Part shown: piece by piece, positions 23,696-31,321 of the stretch | How the letters are laid out: each line of letters starts with the position of its first letter | How positions within the stretch are numbered: position 1 is the stretch's first letter | Source: UBA11704 sp964576685 | GTDB lineage: Bacteria; Patescibacteriota; Minisyncoccia; Phycocordibacterales; UBA5272 | Direction of reading: 5' to 3' | DNA length: 64,000 bases | Assembly (NCBI GenBank): GCA_964576685.1 | Contig: CAZNVC010000001.1 | Coordinates: 8,912 to 72,911 of the forward strand | Program-made: the position numbers and the translations under genes | Notes under the pieces: model-generated | What the model was told of the DNA's origin: nothing | Seen by the model: only the letters and a program-made list of their open reading frames with translations | Database searches by the model: none

Positions 23696-26170
23696 TTAGA
23701 GTAGATTAAATGACGCAAGCGAATCTCCGTCACGAAGCTTCATAATTCTCACTCCTTGTGTATCACGACCAAGCGTTGGAATAGATTCTACTTCAGTACG
23801 AATCACTTGTGATTCTTTCGATACAGCAAGAAGCTCTTCATTTTCTACCGTCACAACGCGCGCAACCATGAGCTTCCCAGTTTTCTCAGTTACCTTCACA
23901 GTCTTAATTCCAGATCCTCCTCGCTTCTGAATCTTATACTCAGAAATCTTTGTCTTCTTTCCAAAGCCGTTAGCAGTCATAATAAGAAGTTCAGCATTTT
24001 TTGTGCCTGTTGGGATCTTATCTGCCGCCACGATGACATCCCCTTTATCAAGTTTCATTCCTATGACCCCAGCTGCGGTACGACCCATTTCGCGAACGTC
24101 ATTATGATTGAAACGAATAGACTGACCATTTTGAGTGGTGAGTATTACACTGTCTTCATCACGAACAAAAAGCGCAGAAAGGAGTTCATCTTTTTCTTCA
24201 AGACGAATTGCAATGAGACCATTACGACGAACATCTTTGAAACTCTCAGCTGAAGACTTCTTCGTAGTACCATCTTTGGTGATCATCATAAGTGACACGC
24301 CTTTCATTTCTTTTATATCCTTTGGCATCGGAAGAATAGAGGTCACCTTCTCCCCTTCAGTGAGTTGGAGGAAATTCATAATACTCTTACCACGGGTTGC
24401 ACGCTTTCCTTCTGGAAGATCATACATCTTCATCTGATATGCCTTTCCTTTATCAGTAAAGAAGAGAAGATCAGAGTGCGATGAAGTAGTGAGTGACATC
24501 GTCACGAAATCCTCTTCTTTAGTATTCAAATCAACAACCCCTACACCACCACGCTTCTGTGTACGGAACTCAGATGGATCGGTACGCTTTACATAACCAC
24601 CAGATGTATAGACAAGCACTTCTTCTTTGTCAGCAATGAGATCTTCTGGATTAAATTCTTTAGCTTTATGCTTCACAATCTTCGTGCGACGCTCATCGCC
24701 ATACTTCTCTTTTATTTCTCCAAGCTCTCCCTTAATAATAGAGAGCATTTTCTTTTCTGACTTGAGAATTGCCTGAAGCTCTGCGATGAGTGCTTGTACG
24801 GCCTTCAAATCATCTTCAATCTTCTTACGTTCGAGTCCAGCGAGACGCTGAAGCTTCATTTCAAGAATTGCAGTTGCCTGGATATCAGAGAACTTCCATT
24901 TCTTAATAAGTTGAGCATGAGCGTCAGGTGTATCTTTTGATGCGCGAATGGTCTTAATAATTTCATCGATGTGATCAAGCGCTTTCTTAAGTCCAAGTAA
25001 GATATGTTCCTTCTCAAGAGCACGCTTAAGATCAAACTCTGTACGACGACGCACTACTTCCTTTCTATGACCAACGAATGCTTCGAGCGCACCCTTAAGT
25101 GCAAGGGTCTGTGGAATCCCGTCAACAAGCGCCACTACGTTATAGTGGAACGTGCTTTCGAGTTCAGTATGCTTATAGAGATAGTTGAGTACCTTCTGTG
25201 GCTGAGTACCACTCTTAAGATCAATCACTACACGGATATCCTTCGTTGATTCATCACGAAGTCCTTTGATACCTTCAATCTTCTTATCACGTACAAGGTC
25301 AGCTATAGTTTCAATCAAGTTACTCTTCACAACACGAAAAGGAATTGAAGTGATAATAATCTGGAACTGACCATTCTTTTGTTCTACAATTTCTGCTTCC
25401 CCTCGTACCACCACACCACCACGACCAGTTGCATATGCAGCACGAATATCCGACTGACCAAAGGCAATACCCCCCATCGGAAAATCTGGACCTTTAATAT
25501 GTTCACAAAGCTCTTCAGTCGTTGCTTGAGGGTTATCAATAAGATGTACCGTCGCATCGATTACTTCACGAAGATTGTGTGGAGGGATGTTGGTCGCCAT
25601 ACCAACAGCAATACCAAGTGTTCCATTAAGAAGAAGATTAGGAACAGCAGTTGGAAGCACTCGAGGTTCTTTCTTGGTGCCATCGTAGTTAGGTTCCATC
25701 TGGACTGTATCTTTTTCAATGTCACGAAGCATTTCCATTGAGAGTTTCGACATCTTCGCTTCGGTATAACGATACGCAGCTGCTCCATCACCGTCAATAG
25801 AACCAAAGTTACCTTGCCCCATTACGAGTGGATAACGATACGAAAAATCTTGCGCAGATTTCACCATCGCATCATACACAGACGCATCACCATGAGGGTG
25901 ATAGTTACCGAGTACGTCTCCAACAATTGTTGCTGACTTACGGAACTTAGCCCCAGGGGTAAGCCCCATGTTATTCATAGAAAAGAGAATACGACGATGT
26001 ACTGGCTTAAGTCCATCACGAGCATCCGGCAAAGCACGAGAAGTAATCACACTCATCGCGTAGTCGAGGTACGCAGTACGCATTTCTTCTGCGATACTTA
26101 CCGCTTGAAGTCCAGTTCGAGGCACCTCAGGTTCCTGTATTTCTTCTTTGTGTGGTGTCTTTTTTGCCAT
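23696..26170 (-). CDS. gyrA: DNA gyrase subunit A
   Basis: 824 residues. The active-site tyrosine is Y135 in AAYRYTEAKM and the winged-helix region has YHPHGDASVYD. The C-terminal beta-pinwheel contains QKRGGVG (the GyrA box, normally QRRGGKG) and a second QKRGGSG, which argues for gyrase and not topoisomerase IV. The quinolone-determining position equal to E. coli Ser83 is Ala96; the Asp87 equivalent is kept (D100). A TATACT box (26197-26202 as AGTATA) gives a leader of about 19 bases without SD. gyrB is not in the window. Confidence 0.95.
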   Translation of the reverse strand: MAKKTPHKEEIQEPEVPRTGLQAVSIAEEMRTAYLDYAMSVITSRALPDARDGLKPVHRRILFSMNNMGLTPGAKFRKSATIVGDVLGNYHPHGDASVYDAMVKSAQDFSYRYPLVMGQGNFGSIDGDGAAAYRYTEAKMSKLSMEMLRDIEKDTVQMEPNYDGTKKEPRVLPTAVPNLLLNGTLGIAVGMATNIPPHNLREVIDATVHLIDNPQATTEELCEHIKGPDFPMGGIAFGQSDIRAAYATGRGGVVVRGEAEIVEQKNGQFQIIITSIPFRVVKSNLIETIADLVRDKKIEGIKGLRDESTKDIRVVIDLKSGTQPQKVLNYLYKHTELESTFHYNVVALVDGIPQTLALKGALEAFVGHRKEVVRRRTEFDLKRALEKEHILLGLKKALDHIDEIIKTIRASKDTPDAHAQLIKKWKFSDIQATAILEMKLQRLAGLERKKIEDDLKAVQALIAELQAILKSEKKMLSIIKGELGEIKEKYGDERRTKIVKHKAKEFNPEDLIADKEEVLVYTSGGYVKRTDPSEFRTQKRGGVGVVDLNTKEEDFVTMSLTTSSHSDLLFFTDKGKAYQMKMYDLPEGKRATRGKSIMNFLQLTEGEKVTSILPMPKDIKEMKGVSLMMITKDGTTKKSSAESFKDVRRNGLIAIRLEEKDELLSALFVRDEDSVILTTQNGQSIRFNHNDVREMGRTAAGVIGMKLDKGDVIVAADKIPTGTKNAELLIMTANGFGKKTKISEYKIQKRGGSGIKTVKVTEKTGKLMVARVVTVENEELLAVSKESQVIRTEVESIPTLGRDTQGVRIMKLRDGDSLASFNLL

Positions 26171-26291
26171 AGATAAATGAGACGATAGTGGGTACTAGTA
26201 TAGCATAAAACAAGAGATTATGTAAGACTTTAAGACCATTTCATTCTTAAGACAATACCATAATATCTTTAGTGTCTTTATATCTTGGTAT

Positions 26292-26666
26292 CTACTGACT
26301 ACCAGCTTCCCCTTCATCCCTAGAATACGTATCCTTCCCTTCAAGGAGACTCGTACTGCTCACATTAATATTCTTTAATTTATCAGACGCCTCCCTAAAA
26401 AAACCACCAATCATCTCTCCTGGTGATTGAACGGTAACCATAGGATCGCCTGTAGTATGTACTTCTACAATATCTTCTGCACGCGTATACCGTTCATGCC
26501 AAAATCCGTAGTCAAAATAGAGAATCACCATAGCAATAAGTCCAGTGATACATCCTGCAAAAAGAATCGCATAGAGGTGTTGCATATGTGCAGGCTGTCG
26601 ACGAAGTACTGCAATATAGTGATGAACACTCAGATATCTCTCGTACTTTTTAAGAAAATGCTTCAT
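26292..26666 (-). CDS. Single-helix membrane protein of unknown function
   Basis: 124 residues: a basic, His/Tyr-rich cytoplasmic head (about 1-32), one membrane helix (LYAILFAGCITGLIAMVILYF, about 31-51) and an acidic, Ser/Thr-rich extracytoplasmic tail. No family recognised. The ATG follows a TATACT box (26675-26680 as AGTATA) by 8 bases, in the leaderless pattern of the household genes. It is transcribed toward gyrA. Confidence 0.6.
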   Translation of the reverse strand: MKHFLKKYERYLSVHHYIAVLRRQPAHMQHLYAILFAGCITGLIAMVILYFDYGFWHERYTRAEDIVEVHTTGDPMVTVQSPGEMIGGFFREASDKLKNINVSSTSLLEGKDTYSRDEGEAGSQ

Positions 26667-26690
26667 TGAAGAGTAGTATACAATGAAGAC

Positions 26691-26720
26691 AAGAAATTAA
26701 GACATAAAGACAGTTAAGAC
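26691..26720 (+). repeat. Octad-like AAGAC repeats
   Basis: AAGAA/AAGAC at 26691, 26699, 26707 and 26716, steps of 8, 8 and 9 bases, directly upstream of the preceding gene's promoter. Confidence 0.35.
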
Positions 26721-26804
26721 ACTAGAGATGTATACAGTATTATCTTAATATCTTAAAAGTGAAGCGGTCTTTTAGTCGTAACAATCTTACCTTCCTAGAT
26801 TCCT

Positions 26805-26931
26805 CTAGTTAAAAAAATGGCACCAGATACTAGGCGGATACATTTTTACGACCAAAACGTACAAAGAAGTACGTTGCGGGAGGAAAAAATGCATCCAACA
26901 ACGTAGATGGTGTCATTTTTTTAACTAGAGT
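26805..26931 (-). other. Long structured hairpin E2 after the MBL gene
   Basis: CTAGTTAAAAAAATG pairs with CATTTTTTTAACTAG; inside, GGATACATTTTT pairs with AAAAAATGCATCC, and the apex AACGTACTTCTTTGTACGTT (minus strand) closes it. The right arm includes the stop codon of the MBL gene. As a minus-strand RNA it ends in a T run after the stem and could act as a terminator. Confidence 0.7.
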
Positions 26932-27560
26932 TCGTGGAAGAGAACCACTTCACTTAACTTCCCTTCAATATCCTTTTTCTTAATAGTAAGTTTCTCTACT
27001 GGCTCAACCTTCTCGACACCTGCCTCCTTTAAGAACACTGGAAGTGATTGCTCATCATAATCCATCGGAATAATAAGTTTTGGTTCAAGCGATACTGCAA
27101 GTTTCTGAGCATCGTAAGGATTAAGCAAGAAAGAATCATGGCCAACTGGAATAAAGAGAACATCTGTTTCGTCGATAATTTCTTTATGCTCTGGTTTAAG
27201 CATCTCAGATAACGCCCCGAGGAATGTCACACGGATACCATCAATCACGAACACATAACTAGTATTTTGATACACCTTTTCTTGTTTCCCTTCTTTGAGA
27301 GTCACTGGTGTTGCAAATCCTTTGATAAAAATATTCTGTACTTCATATTCCCCTGCCCCACGAATCACAAAGGGTGTCTTTGCACCAAGTTCCGTCTGCT
27401 CGACACCGTTATAGTCAGGGTGATTAGTGGTAACAAGCGTAACATCGGCGCCATATTTTGAGACCTTTCCTTTGCCTTCCTTAGAAACCGGATTGATGGC
27501 AACAGTAAGATCCCCAACCTGTAATTTGAAATGCTGTCGTCCGTAGTGCGAAATAATCAT
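26925..27560 (-). CDS. MBL-fold (beta-lactamase-like) protein
   Basis: 211 residues from the ATG at 27560, which follows a TATAAT box (27568-27573) by 7 bases. The pattern resembles the YycJ/UPF0173-type metallohydrolases: SHYGRQHFKLQ, DVTLVTTNHPDYNGVE in place of H-x-H-x-D-H, VIRGAGEYEV, VDVLFIPVGH-like TDVLFIPVGHDSF, and KLIIPMDYDE. The metal motif is degraded (N-H-P-D-Y-N), so catalytic competence is doubtful. Homologues of this form occur widely in CPR genomes as far as I recall; the substrate is unknown. Confidence 0.75.
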   Translation of the reverse strand: MIISHYGRQHFKLQVGDLTVAINPVSKEGKGKVSKYGADVTLVTTNHPDYNGVEQTELGAKTPFVIRGAGEYEVQNIFIKGFATPVTLKEGKQEKVYQNTSYVFVIDGIRVTFLGALSEMLKPEHKEIIDETDVLFIPVGHDSFLLNPYDAQKLAVSLEPKLIIPMDYDEQSLPVFLKEAGVEKVEPVEKLTIKKKDIEGKLSEVVLFHEL

Positions 27561-27689
27561 GGAAGAGATTATAGCACAATCTATAGTGCTTTTTAAAATC
27601 CATTCATCTACTCCTTTCACGCTATAGTATTAACGCAAGACCTAAGAGGTCTAGAATGAAAAAAACTCTTTACACTTTTATTTATTCCT

Positions 27690-27798
27690 CTTTTTTAAAC
27701 TTTTCCTTAATAAAGCACGAAAATTTCTTGCTAGAAATTTTCTCCATTCCGCACCGTCGTGCTTCATGAGGCTTTATAAAGAAAAAGTTTGGAGTAAT
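27690..27798 (+). repeat. Left inverted terminal element of the island
   Basis: Contains TTTTTTAAACTTTTCCTT, a nested hairpin around TTTCTTGCTAGAAA, and AAAGAAAAAGTTTGGAGTAA. The same blocks occur in reverse orientation at 29833-29945, with the middle section diverged. The two arms of each copy also pair with each other (AAACTTTT with AAAAGTTT). Confidence 0.7.
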
Positions 27799-27853
27799 CT
27801 GAATACAAATGCTTATATTGGTATAAATGGATAATATTTTATTATATTGAAAA

Positions 27854-27960
27854 CACTCATCTTTTTTATGAGAAGCAACTCGTCATAGGACGACGGTCCG
27901 AGACGGAAGAAATCCGCCAGTAGGCGGATATTCTGTTTGCTTCGATGAAAAAGGTGAGTG
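27854..27960. repeat. Second structured inverted repeat inside the island
   Basis: CACTCATCTTTTTTATGAGA and its partner containing GATGAAAAAGGTGAGTG form a long stem; the apex has ATCCGCC-AGTA-GGCGGAT. Part of the left arm (CATCTTTTTCATGAGAAGCA) recurs at 29768-29787 in the same orientation near the other end of the island. Confidence 0.55.
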
Positions 27961-28044
27961 TGAAGGATACAAATACGAGAAAAATACAACATAATTCGAT
28001 TATTATTGTAAATAAAGCGTTTTTTGTAGTTGTCAAGAGAGCTA

Positions 28045-28073
28045 TTGACAAATATATTTAATTATGCTATAGT
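28045..28073 (+). promoter_or_regulatory. Canonical promoter of the GC-rich orphan
   Basis: TTGACA (28045-28050), 17 bases, TATAGT (28068-28073) with a TGC extended -10. The AT-rich promoter stands in sharp contrast to the GC-rich gene behind it. Confidence 0.75.
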
Positions 28074-28124
28074 ATTCCCAAGCAGTTCCATACAACAAAG
28101 CACAATTTCCTAAGGAGGGAAACT

Positions 28125-28541
28125 ATGTGCCATCTGATCATCAACGGCGTCGTCAAACAGATCGCCTACCATAGCGACGGCCGACTGCCGGACCATCTGC
28201 GGTCCGAAGTCACGGTCGCTGTCGTGCAGGCGGTCGCCATGCAAGTGGTGACCGCCAACATCCCGTTCGCCTCCGGCGAGCGGGCGCCGATGGCCCCGCG
28301 CACGACCGACAGGCGCAAAGACGACCCGCCGGTTCAGCGCAAGCGGATCGGCATCGGTAAGCTGCAACCGACCACGAAATTCGTGGTCCGGTACGCCGAC
28401 CGACACATGGTCTTCGCTGGCGACAAGCTGGTGAAAGAGTGCACTCAGTATCATGTGCGCTACTCCGCGCCGCGAAGTGCGCGGAAACCGAAGTACAAGG
28501 ACCTCCGGTCCGGACACTTCCGGGCCACGGACATCCAGTAG
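28125..28541 (+). CDS. GC-rich basic orphan protein
   Basis: 138 residues (MCHLIINGVVKQIAYHSDGR...), rich in Arg, Lys and Val. It has a likely mixed beta fold at the start and a basic, disordered middle (RTTDRRKDDPPVQRKR). No membrane segment and no recognised family. The coding DNA is near 60% GC by eye against about 40% around it, pointing to transfer or unusual selection. AAGGAGG six bases before the ATG and a TTGACA promoter establish the strand; the antisense frames are open only because of the base composition. It is followed by a hairpin chain. Confidence 0.65.
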   Translation: MCHLIINGVVKQIAYHSDGRLPDHLRSEVTVAVVQAVAMQVVTANIPFASGERAPMAPRTTDRRKDDPPVQRKRIGIGKLQPTTKFVVRYADRHMVFAGDKLVKECTQYHVRYSAPRSARKPKYKDLRSGHFRATDIQ

Positions 28542-28591
28542 TAGTACAACCACAAGACCAAAAGGGAAAAATGATGCAACGAATATGATGT

Positions 28592-28757
28592 AGCCAGGCA
28601 ATCAACCTGGCAAAGGAGTAGAGGTCTCGCGAACCTCGTGATCAGAACTCCTGAACCCCAAAAGCCGGCAGGCGAATCGGGTTCATGGTCGAAAAAGGAC
28701 CAGTCTGATCAAGCCACCAGAACGACGTGAGTCAGTCCTGGTGGTGTTTTGTTTTTT
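28592..28757 (+). ncRNA. Structured RNA: five-hairpin chain after GC-rich gene
   Basis: Successive stems are GCCAGG/CCTGGC, AGGAGT/ACTCCT enclosing GAGGT/ACCTC, TGAACCC/GGGTTCA enclosing GCC/GGC, GGTC/GACC, and the terminator CCACCAG/CTGGTGG with a T run. GATCAG inside the second stem can also pair with CTGATC beyond the fourth, a possible pseudoknot. No open frame fits. It may be a 3' UTR or a processed small RNA. It does not match RNase P, tmRNA, SRP or 6S RNA as I know them. The bases from 28758 to 28916 hold only a promoter region. Confidence 0.55.
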
Positions 28758-28916
28758 ATAACCATAAGACAGCAATATTTTACATAAAACCATCATACTA
28801 TTACTCAGACACAAATATAATCATATTGATTTATACACAAACCTACTATAGTATAATTCTAGGAGTCTCTATTTCAGACTAACCATATGTCGTTTGGCTA
28901 ACCTGAGGAGCAAATC

Positions 28917-29177
28917 ATGAGCAAACAAAGACAGCAGACAGACATAAGCACATTGCCTCGTAGTCATGGGAGATTAGCTGTCAATCTTCCTGTTGATTCG
29001 TTAGAAACGATCAAGAGTTATATGAAAAAAGATGGAATCACTGCAACAGAGTTCATTCGTAGAGCAATTTCAGCAGAAAAATTTTTACGTGAACAACAAG
29101 AGAAAGGAAATGAAATATTAATTCGAGAGAAAGGTAACCAAGACGTAACAAGAATTGTGATGTTCATTACAAAGTAA
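28917..29177 (+). CDS. Ribbon-helix-helix-like small protein
   Basis: 86 residues. GRLAVNLPVDSLETIKSYM followed by GITATEFIRRAISAEKFL fits the strand-helix-helix plan of CopG/Arc-type DNA-binding proteins (residues 19-57). A short strand-rich tail (NQDVTRIVMFITK) follows. GAGGAG sits seven bases before the ATG. It has its own terminator. No toxin gene is adjacent, so an antitoxin role is not supported; it could regulate the island. Confidence in the fold is moderate. Confidence 0.65.
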   Translation: MSKQRQQTDISTLPRSHGRLAVNLPVDSLETIKSYMKKDGITATEFIRRAISAEKFLREQQEKGNEILIREKGNQDVTRIVMFITK

Positions 29178-29198
29178 TAATAAAAAACTTCTGATGAG

Positions 29199-29236
29199 TA
29201 AACCGTACCACATCTTTGTGGACGGTTTTTTGTTTT
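29199..29236 (+). terminator. Terminator of the RHH gene
   Basis: AACCGTACCAC pairs with GTGGACGGTT (one mismatch) and is followed by six T. Confidence 0.75.
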
Positions 29237-29270
29237 TGTAAAAGACTCCTGCACTGACCCCAGACAATAT

Positions 29271-29298
29271 TTGCATCTTTATGTAGTAGTGATATAGT
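29271..29298 (+). promoter_or_regulatory. Promoter of acidic orphan gene
   Basis: TTGCAT (29271-29276), 16 bases, TATAGT (29293-29298). The leader contains GGGAATGTTCCC, a 12-base palindrome just downstream of the start region that could be an operator. Confidence 0.5.
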
Positions 29299-29357
29299 AG
29301 AAAGTACAGGGAATGTTCCCTGCAACCCATTACTACACTCAAGAAAGGAAACACGAA

Positions 29358-29582
29358 ATGGGCACAGTATCAGTTGACGCAAAAATGCGAGCATTCCCCT
29401 TCCGGGGAGCAACCGTGCCTACGGAAGAAATTCCGCCAGGACACGATCCTCGCTGTACGCCTTCCCATTTCTCGCATGATGGCGAACTCTGGGATGAAGA
29501 AGCTCTGTATGATACAGATCTTGAAGAACTTGATCGCATGCTTTGCGAAGAGTTCGGTGACACTCTCGATATGATTCAGTAG
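29358..29582 (+). CDS. Small acidic orphan protein
   Basis: 74 residues from the ATG preceded by AAAGGAAACACGAA. The first half has a Pro/Thr-rich stretch with one cysteine (DPRC). The second half is strongly acidic and helical (WDEEALYDTDLEELDRMLCEEFG), resembling a partner-binding acidic helix. No family is recognised. It is directly followed by a hairpin chain and terminator, the same arrangement as the GC-rich orphan 800 bases upstream. Confidence 0.6.
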   Translation: MGTVSVDAKMRAFPFRGATVPTEEIPPGHDPRCTPSHFSHDGELWDEEALYDTDLEELDRMLCEEFGDTLDMIQ

Positions 29583-29591
29583 TAAGACTCC

Positions 29592-29713
29592 TATCAAGAC
29601 TGCTTTCGTCTTGAGCTCCACCGCTCGACGACAGTATGTCACCCACCGAGGTGGGACCGGTTGAGTAACACTCTTCCGGGGAACCGCGACCTTGTGTCGC
29701 GGTTTTTTGATGT
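29592..29713 (+). ncRNA. Structured RNA: second five-hairpin chain
   Basis: Stems in order: CAAGAC/GTCTTG, GAGC/GCTC, CCCACC/GGTGGG, CCGG enclosing GAGT-AAC-ACTC and closing with CCGG, and the terminator CCGCGAC/GTCGCGG with six T. It shares the plan of the chain at 28592-28757 but not its sequence. The bases from 29714 to 29832 show no gene. Confidence 0.55.
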
Positions 29714-29832
29714 CCTAATGATATAAACCAAAACAGTACATCTGAGTCTTGGTTACATCCTCACACCCCATCTTTTTCATGAGAAGCAACTGGCAAGGAT
29801 TACAACCAATTCCCGTATTGTATTTGTTATCC

Positions 29833-29945
29833 AATTACTCCAAACTTTTTCTTTTAAAAACCCCTCGGAGGCGGGTAGCCGAGAGAGAACGCATTTTCTA
29901 GCAAGAAAATGACGTGTTTTTTAAAAGGAAAAGTTTAAAAAAGAA
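29833..29945 (-). repeat. Right inverted terminal element of the island
   Basis: Reverse-orientation copy of the element at 27690-27798. The matching blocks are TTACTCCAAACTTTTTCTTT, TTTCTAGCAAGAAAA and GGAAAAGTTTAAAAAAG, with a diverged GC-rich middle (CCCCTCGGAGGCGGG). Confidence 0.7.
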
Positions 29946-30101
29946 AAAATAATTCTACTTAAACACTTTTTTTAAGAAAGTTGCTATTTCTTCATAATAG
30001 TTGTAGTATTTGTGTATTCTTTATTAAAAGAAAACGTTTCGGACTTAACCCTCGAAAACACAACGAAAGTTGTAGACACGAGACCCCGTTACGCGCACAC
30101 G

Positions 30102-30130
30102 TCCACAATCGTGTGGACTATTTTATTTTT
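30102..30130 (+). promoter_or_regulatory. rpsA: Leader hairpin directly before rpsA
   Basis: GTCCACA-ATCG-TGTGGAC (30102-30119, with one-base slack) is followed by TATTTTATTTTT that runs into the ATG. It looks like a terminator placed at the start codon and could serve as an attenuator or S1 autoregulatory site. The leader shows no SD. Confidence 0.45.
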
Positions 30131-31210
30131 ATGACAACAAACACAGAAACAATTGCACCGTATGCAGTTGATGCAATTATCTTTAAGGAAGACGATATTA
30201 TCGAAGGAGTAATCGTCGCTATCGAGAAGTCTGCTCTCTATGTAGACTTAGGCGTTGCAGGCACAGGTATCATCTATGGTATCGAGTTCATGAATGCTCG
30301 CGATGTGATTAAGCGTATCAACATTGGTGATACTATTTCAGCGAAGATTGTCCTTCGTGAGAACAAGAATGGCTATGTTGAACTTTCTCTTAAGGAAGCT
30401 CGTCAGGCGCTTATGTGGAACGATGCAGAACAAGCTATCAAGGATAAGCGTGTCATGGATCTCGTTGTGAAAGATGCCAACAAAGGTGGTCTTATCATCG
30501 AATGGCAAGGCATGTCTGGATTCCTTCCAGCATCTCAGCTTAAAGAAGATAAGTATCCTCGTATCGAAGATGGTGACAAGGATAAGATCCTCCGTGAACT
30601 TAAGAAGCTTATCGGAAAGCGTATTTCTGTTTCTATTATCTCCGCTATTCCTAAGGAAGGGAAGCTTATCTTCTCAGAAAAAGACGGAGGCACTTCTTCT
30701 AAAGAAACAAAAGAAGTATCTCTTGGTAACTATGTGGTGGGCGACGAAGTAGAAGGTACAGTCACTGGTGTTGTTGAATTCGGTATCTTCGTGAAGCTTA
30801 CTGATGGCGTTGAAGGACTTGTTCACAAGAGTGAAATTGATTGGGGTCTTGTTGAAGACACTAAGGCTCACGCTCGTGTTGGTGACAAGGTTCGTGCCAA
30901 GATCATCGAAGTGAAGGATAACAAGATCTCTCTTTCACTTAAGGCACTTAAGGAAAATCCTTGGAAGGAAGCTGCTAAGAAATATAAGAAAGGCGATGAA
31001 GTACAAGGAGTTGTGATTAAGTTCAATAAGCATGGCGCACTTGTTTCTATTGAAGAAGGAGTTGCTGGACTTGTTCATGTGTCAGACTTCGGCGACGAAG
31101 CGACACTTCGTGCAACCCTTTCTCTTGGAAAGAGTTACAAGTTCACCATCACTCTCTTTGATGCAAACGAGGAGAGAATGACACTTACCTACGGAGAGAA
31201 GAAGGCATAG
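30131..31210 (+). CDS. rpsA: Ribosomal protein S1-like, four S1 domains
   Basis: 359 residues from the ATG at 30131; the upstream in-frame extension is not protein-like. Four OB-fold S1 repeats are visible: about 20-90 (DIIEGVIVAIEKSALYVDLG), 105-180, 195-270 (GDEVEGTVTGVVEFGIFVKL, ending GLVHKSEIDW) and 285-355 (GDEVQGVVIKFNKHGALVSI, ending GLVHVSDF). E. coli S1 has six; four-repeat forms are usual in many bacteria. It binds mRNA on the 30S subunit. With so many leaderless mRNAs, its role here may differ from initiation in E. coli; this is inference. Confidence 0.92.
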   Translation: MTTNTETIAPYAVDAIIFKEDDIIEGVIVAIEKSALYVDLGVAGTGIIYGIEFMNARDVIKRINIGDTISAKIVLRENKNGYVELSLKEARQALMWNDAEQAIKDKRVMDLVVKDANKGGLIIEWQGMSGFLPASQLKEDKYPRIEDGDKDKILRELKKLIGKRISVSIISAIPKEGKLIFSEKDGGTSSKETKEVSLGNYVVGDEVEGTVTGVVEFGIFVKLTDGVEGLVHKSEIDWGLVEDTKAHARVGDKVRAKIIEVKDNKISLSLKALKENPWKEAAKKYKKGDEVQGVVIKFNKHGALVSIEEGVAGLVHVSDFGDEATLRATLSLGKSYKFTITLFDANEERMTLTYGEKKA

Positions 31211-31239
31211 GATTATCCTAAAATACTCTCGTAATACTC

Positions 31240-31268
31240 CACAAGCGCGACCTTCGGTCGCGCTTGTG
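31240..31268. terminator. Terminator after rpsA
   Basis: CACAAGCGCGACC-TTCG-GTCGCGCTTGTG, perfect except at the apex, followed by TATTTTCT. Confidence 0.8.
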
Positions 31269-31321
31269 TATTTTCTCACTCCCTAAAAAAATAAAGACCC
31301 CGCTCAACACGAGGTCAAAAA

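Larger units (their letters stand above)
27690..29945. mobile_element. Candidate inverted-repeat-bounded island
   Basis: A 2.26-kb segment between the divergent MBL and rpsA genes, bounded by inverted copies of a roughly 110-base structured element. It carries three SD-led orphan genes, one of them strikingly GC-rich, and two chains of RNA hairpins. No transposase or integrase is present, so mobility would depend on a factor in trans. It could instead be a cassette of unrelated accessory genes. No target-site duplication could be recognised by eye. Confidence 0.35.

Noticed and set aside
28110..28605. Two open frames on the minus strand opposite the GC-rich island gene
   Set aside because: Explained by base composition; only the plus frame has AAGGAGG and a classical promoter, and the minus frames would run over the SD region of the true gene.
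28592..28757. tmRNA, RNase P RNA, SRP RNA or 6S RNA
   Set aside because: No tRNA-like ends with CCA, no P4-type conserved core, no GGAAG tetraloop region of SRP RNA, and no single long bulged hairpin. The similarity is limited to being structured.
28917..29582. Toxin-antitoxin pair (RHH protein with acidic downstream protein)
   Set aside because: The two genes have separate promoters and a terminator between them, and the acidic protein has no resemblance to a known toxin fold.
29981..30130. N-terminal extension of the S1 protein
   Set aside because: The 50 extra codons are not S1-like, rich in Cys/Arg/His, and contain the leader hairpin; the ATG at 30131 gives the expected start of the first S1 domain.
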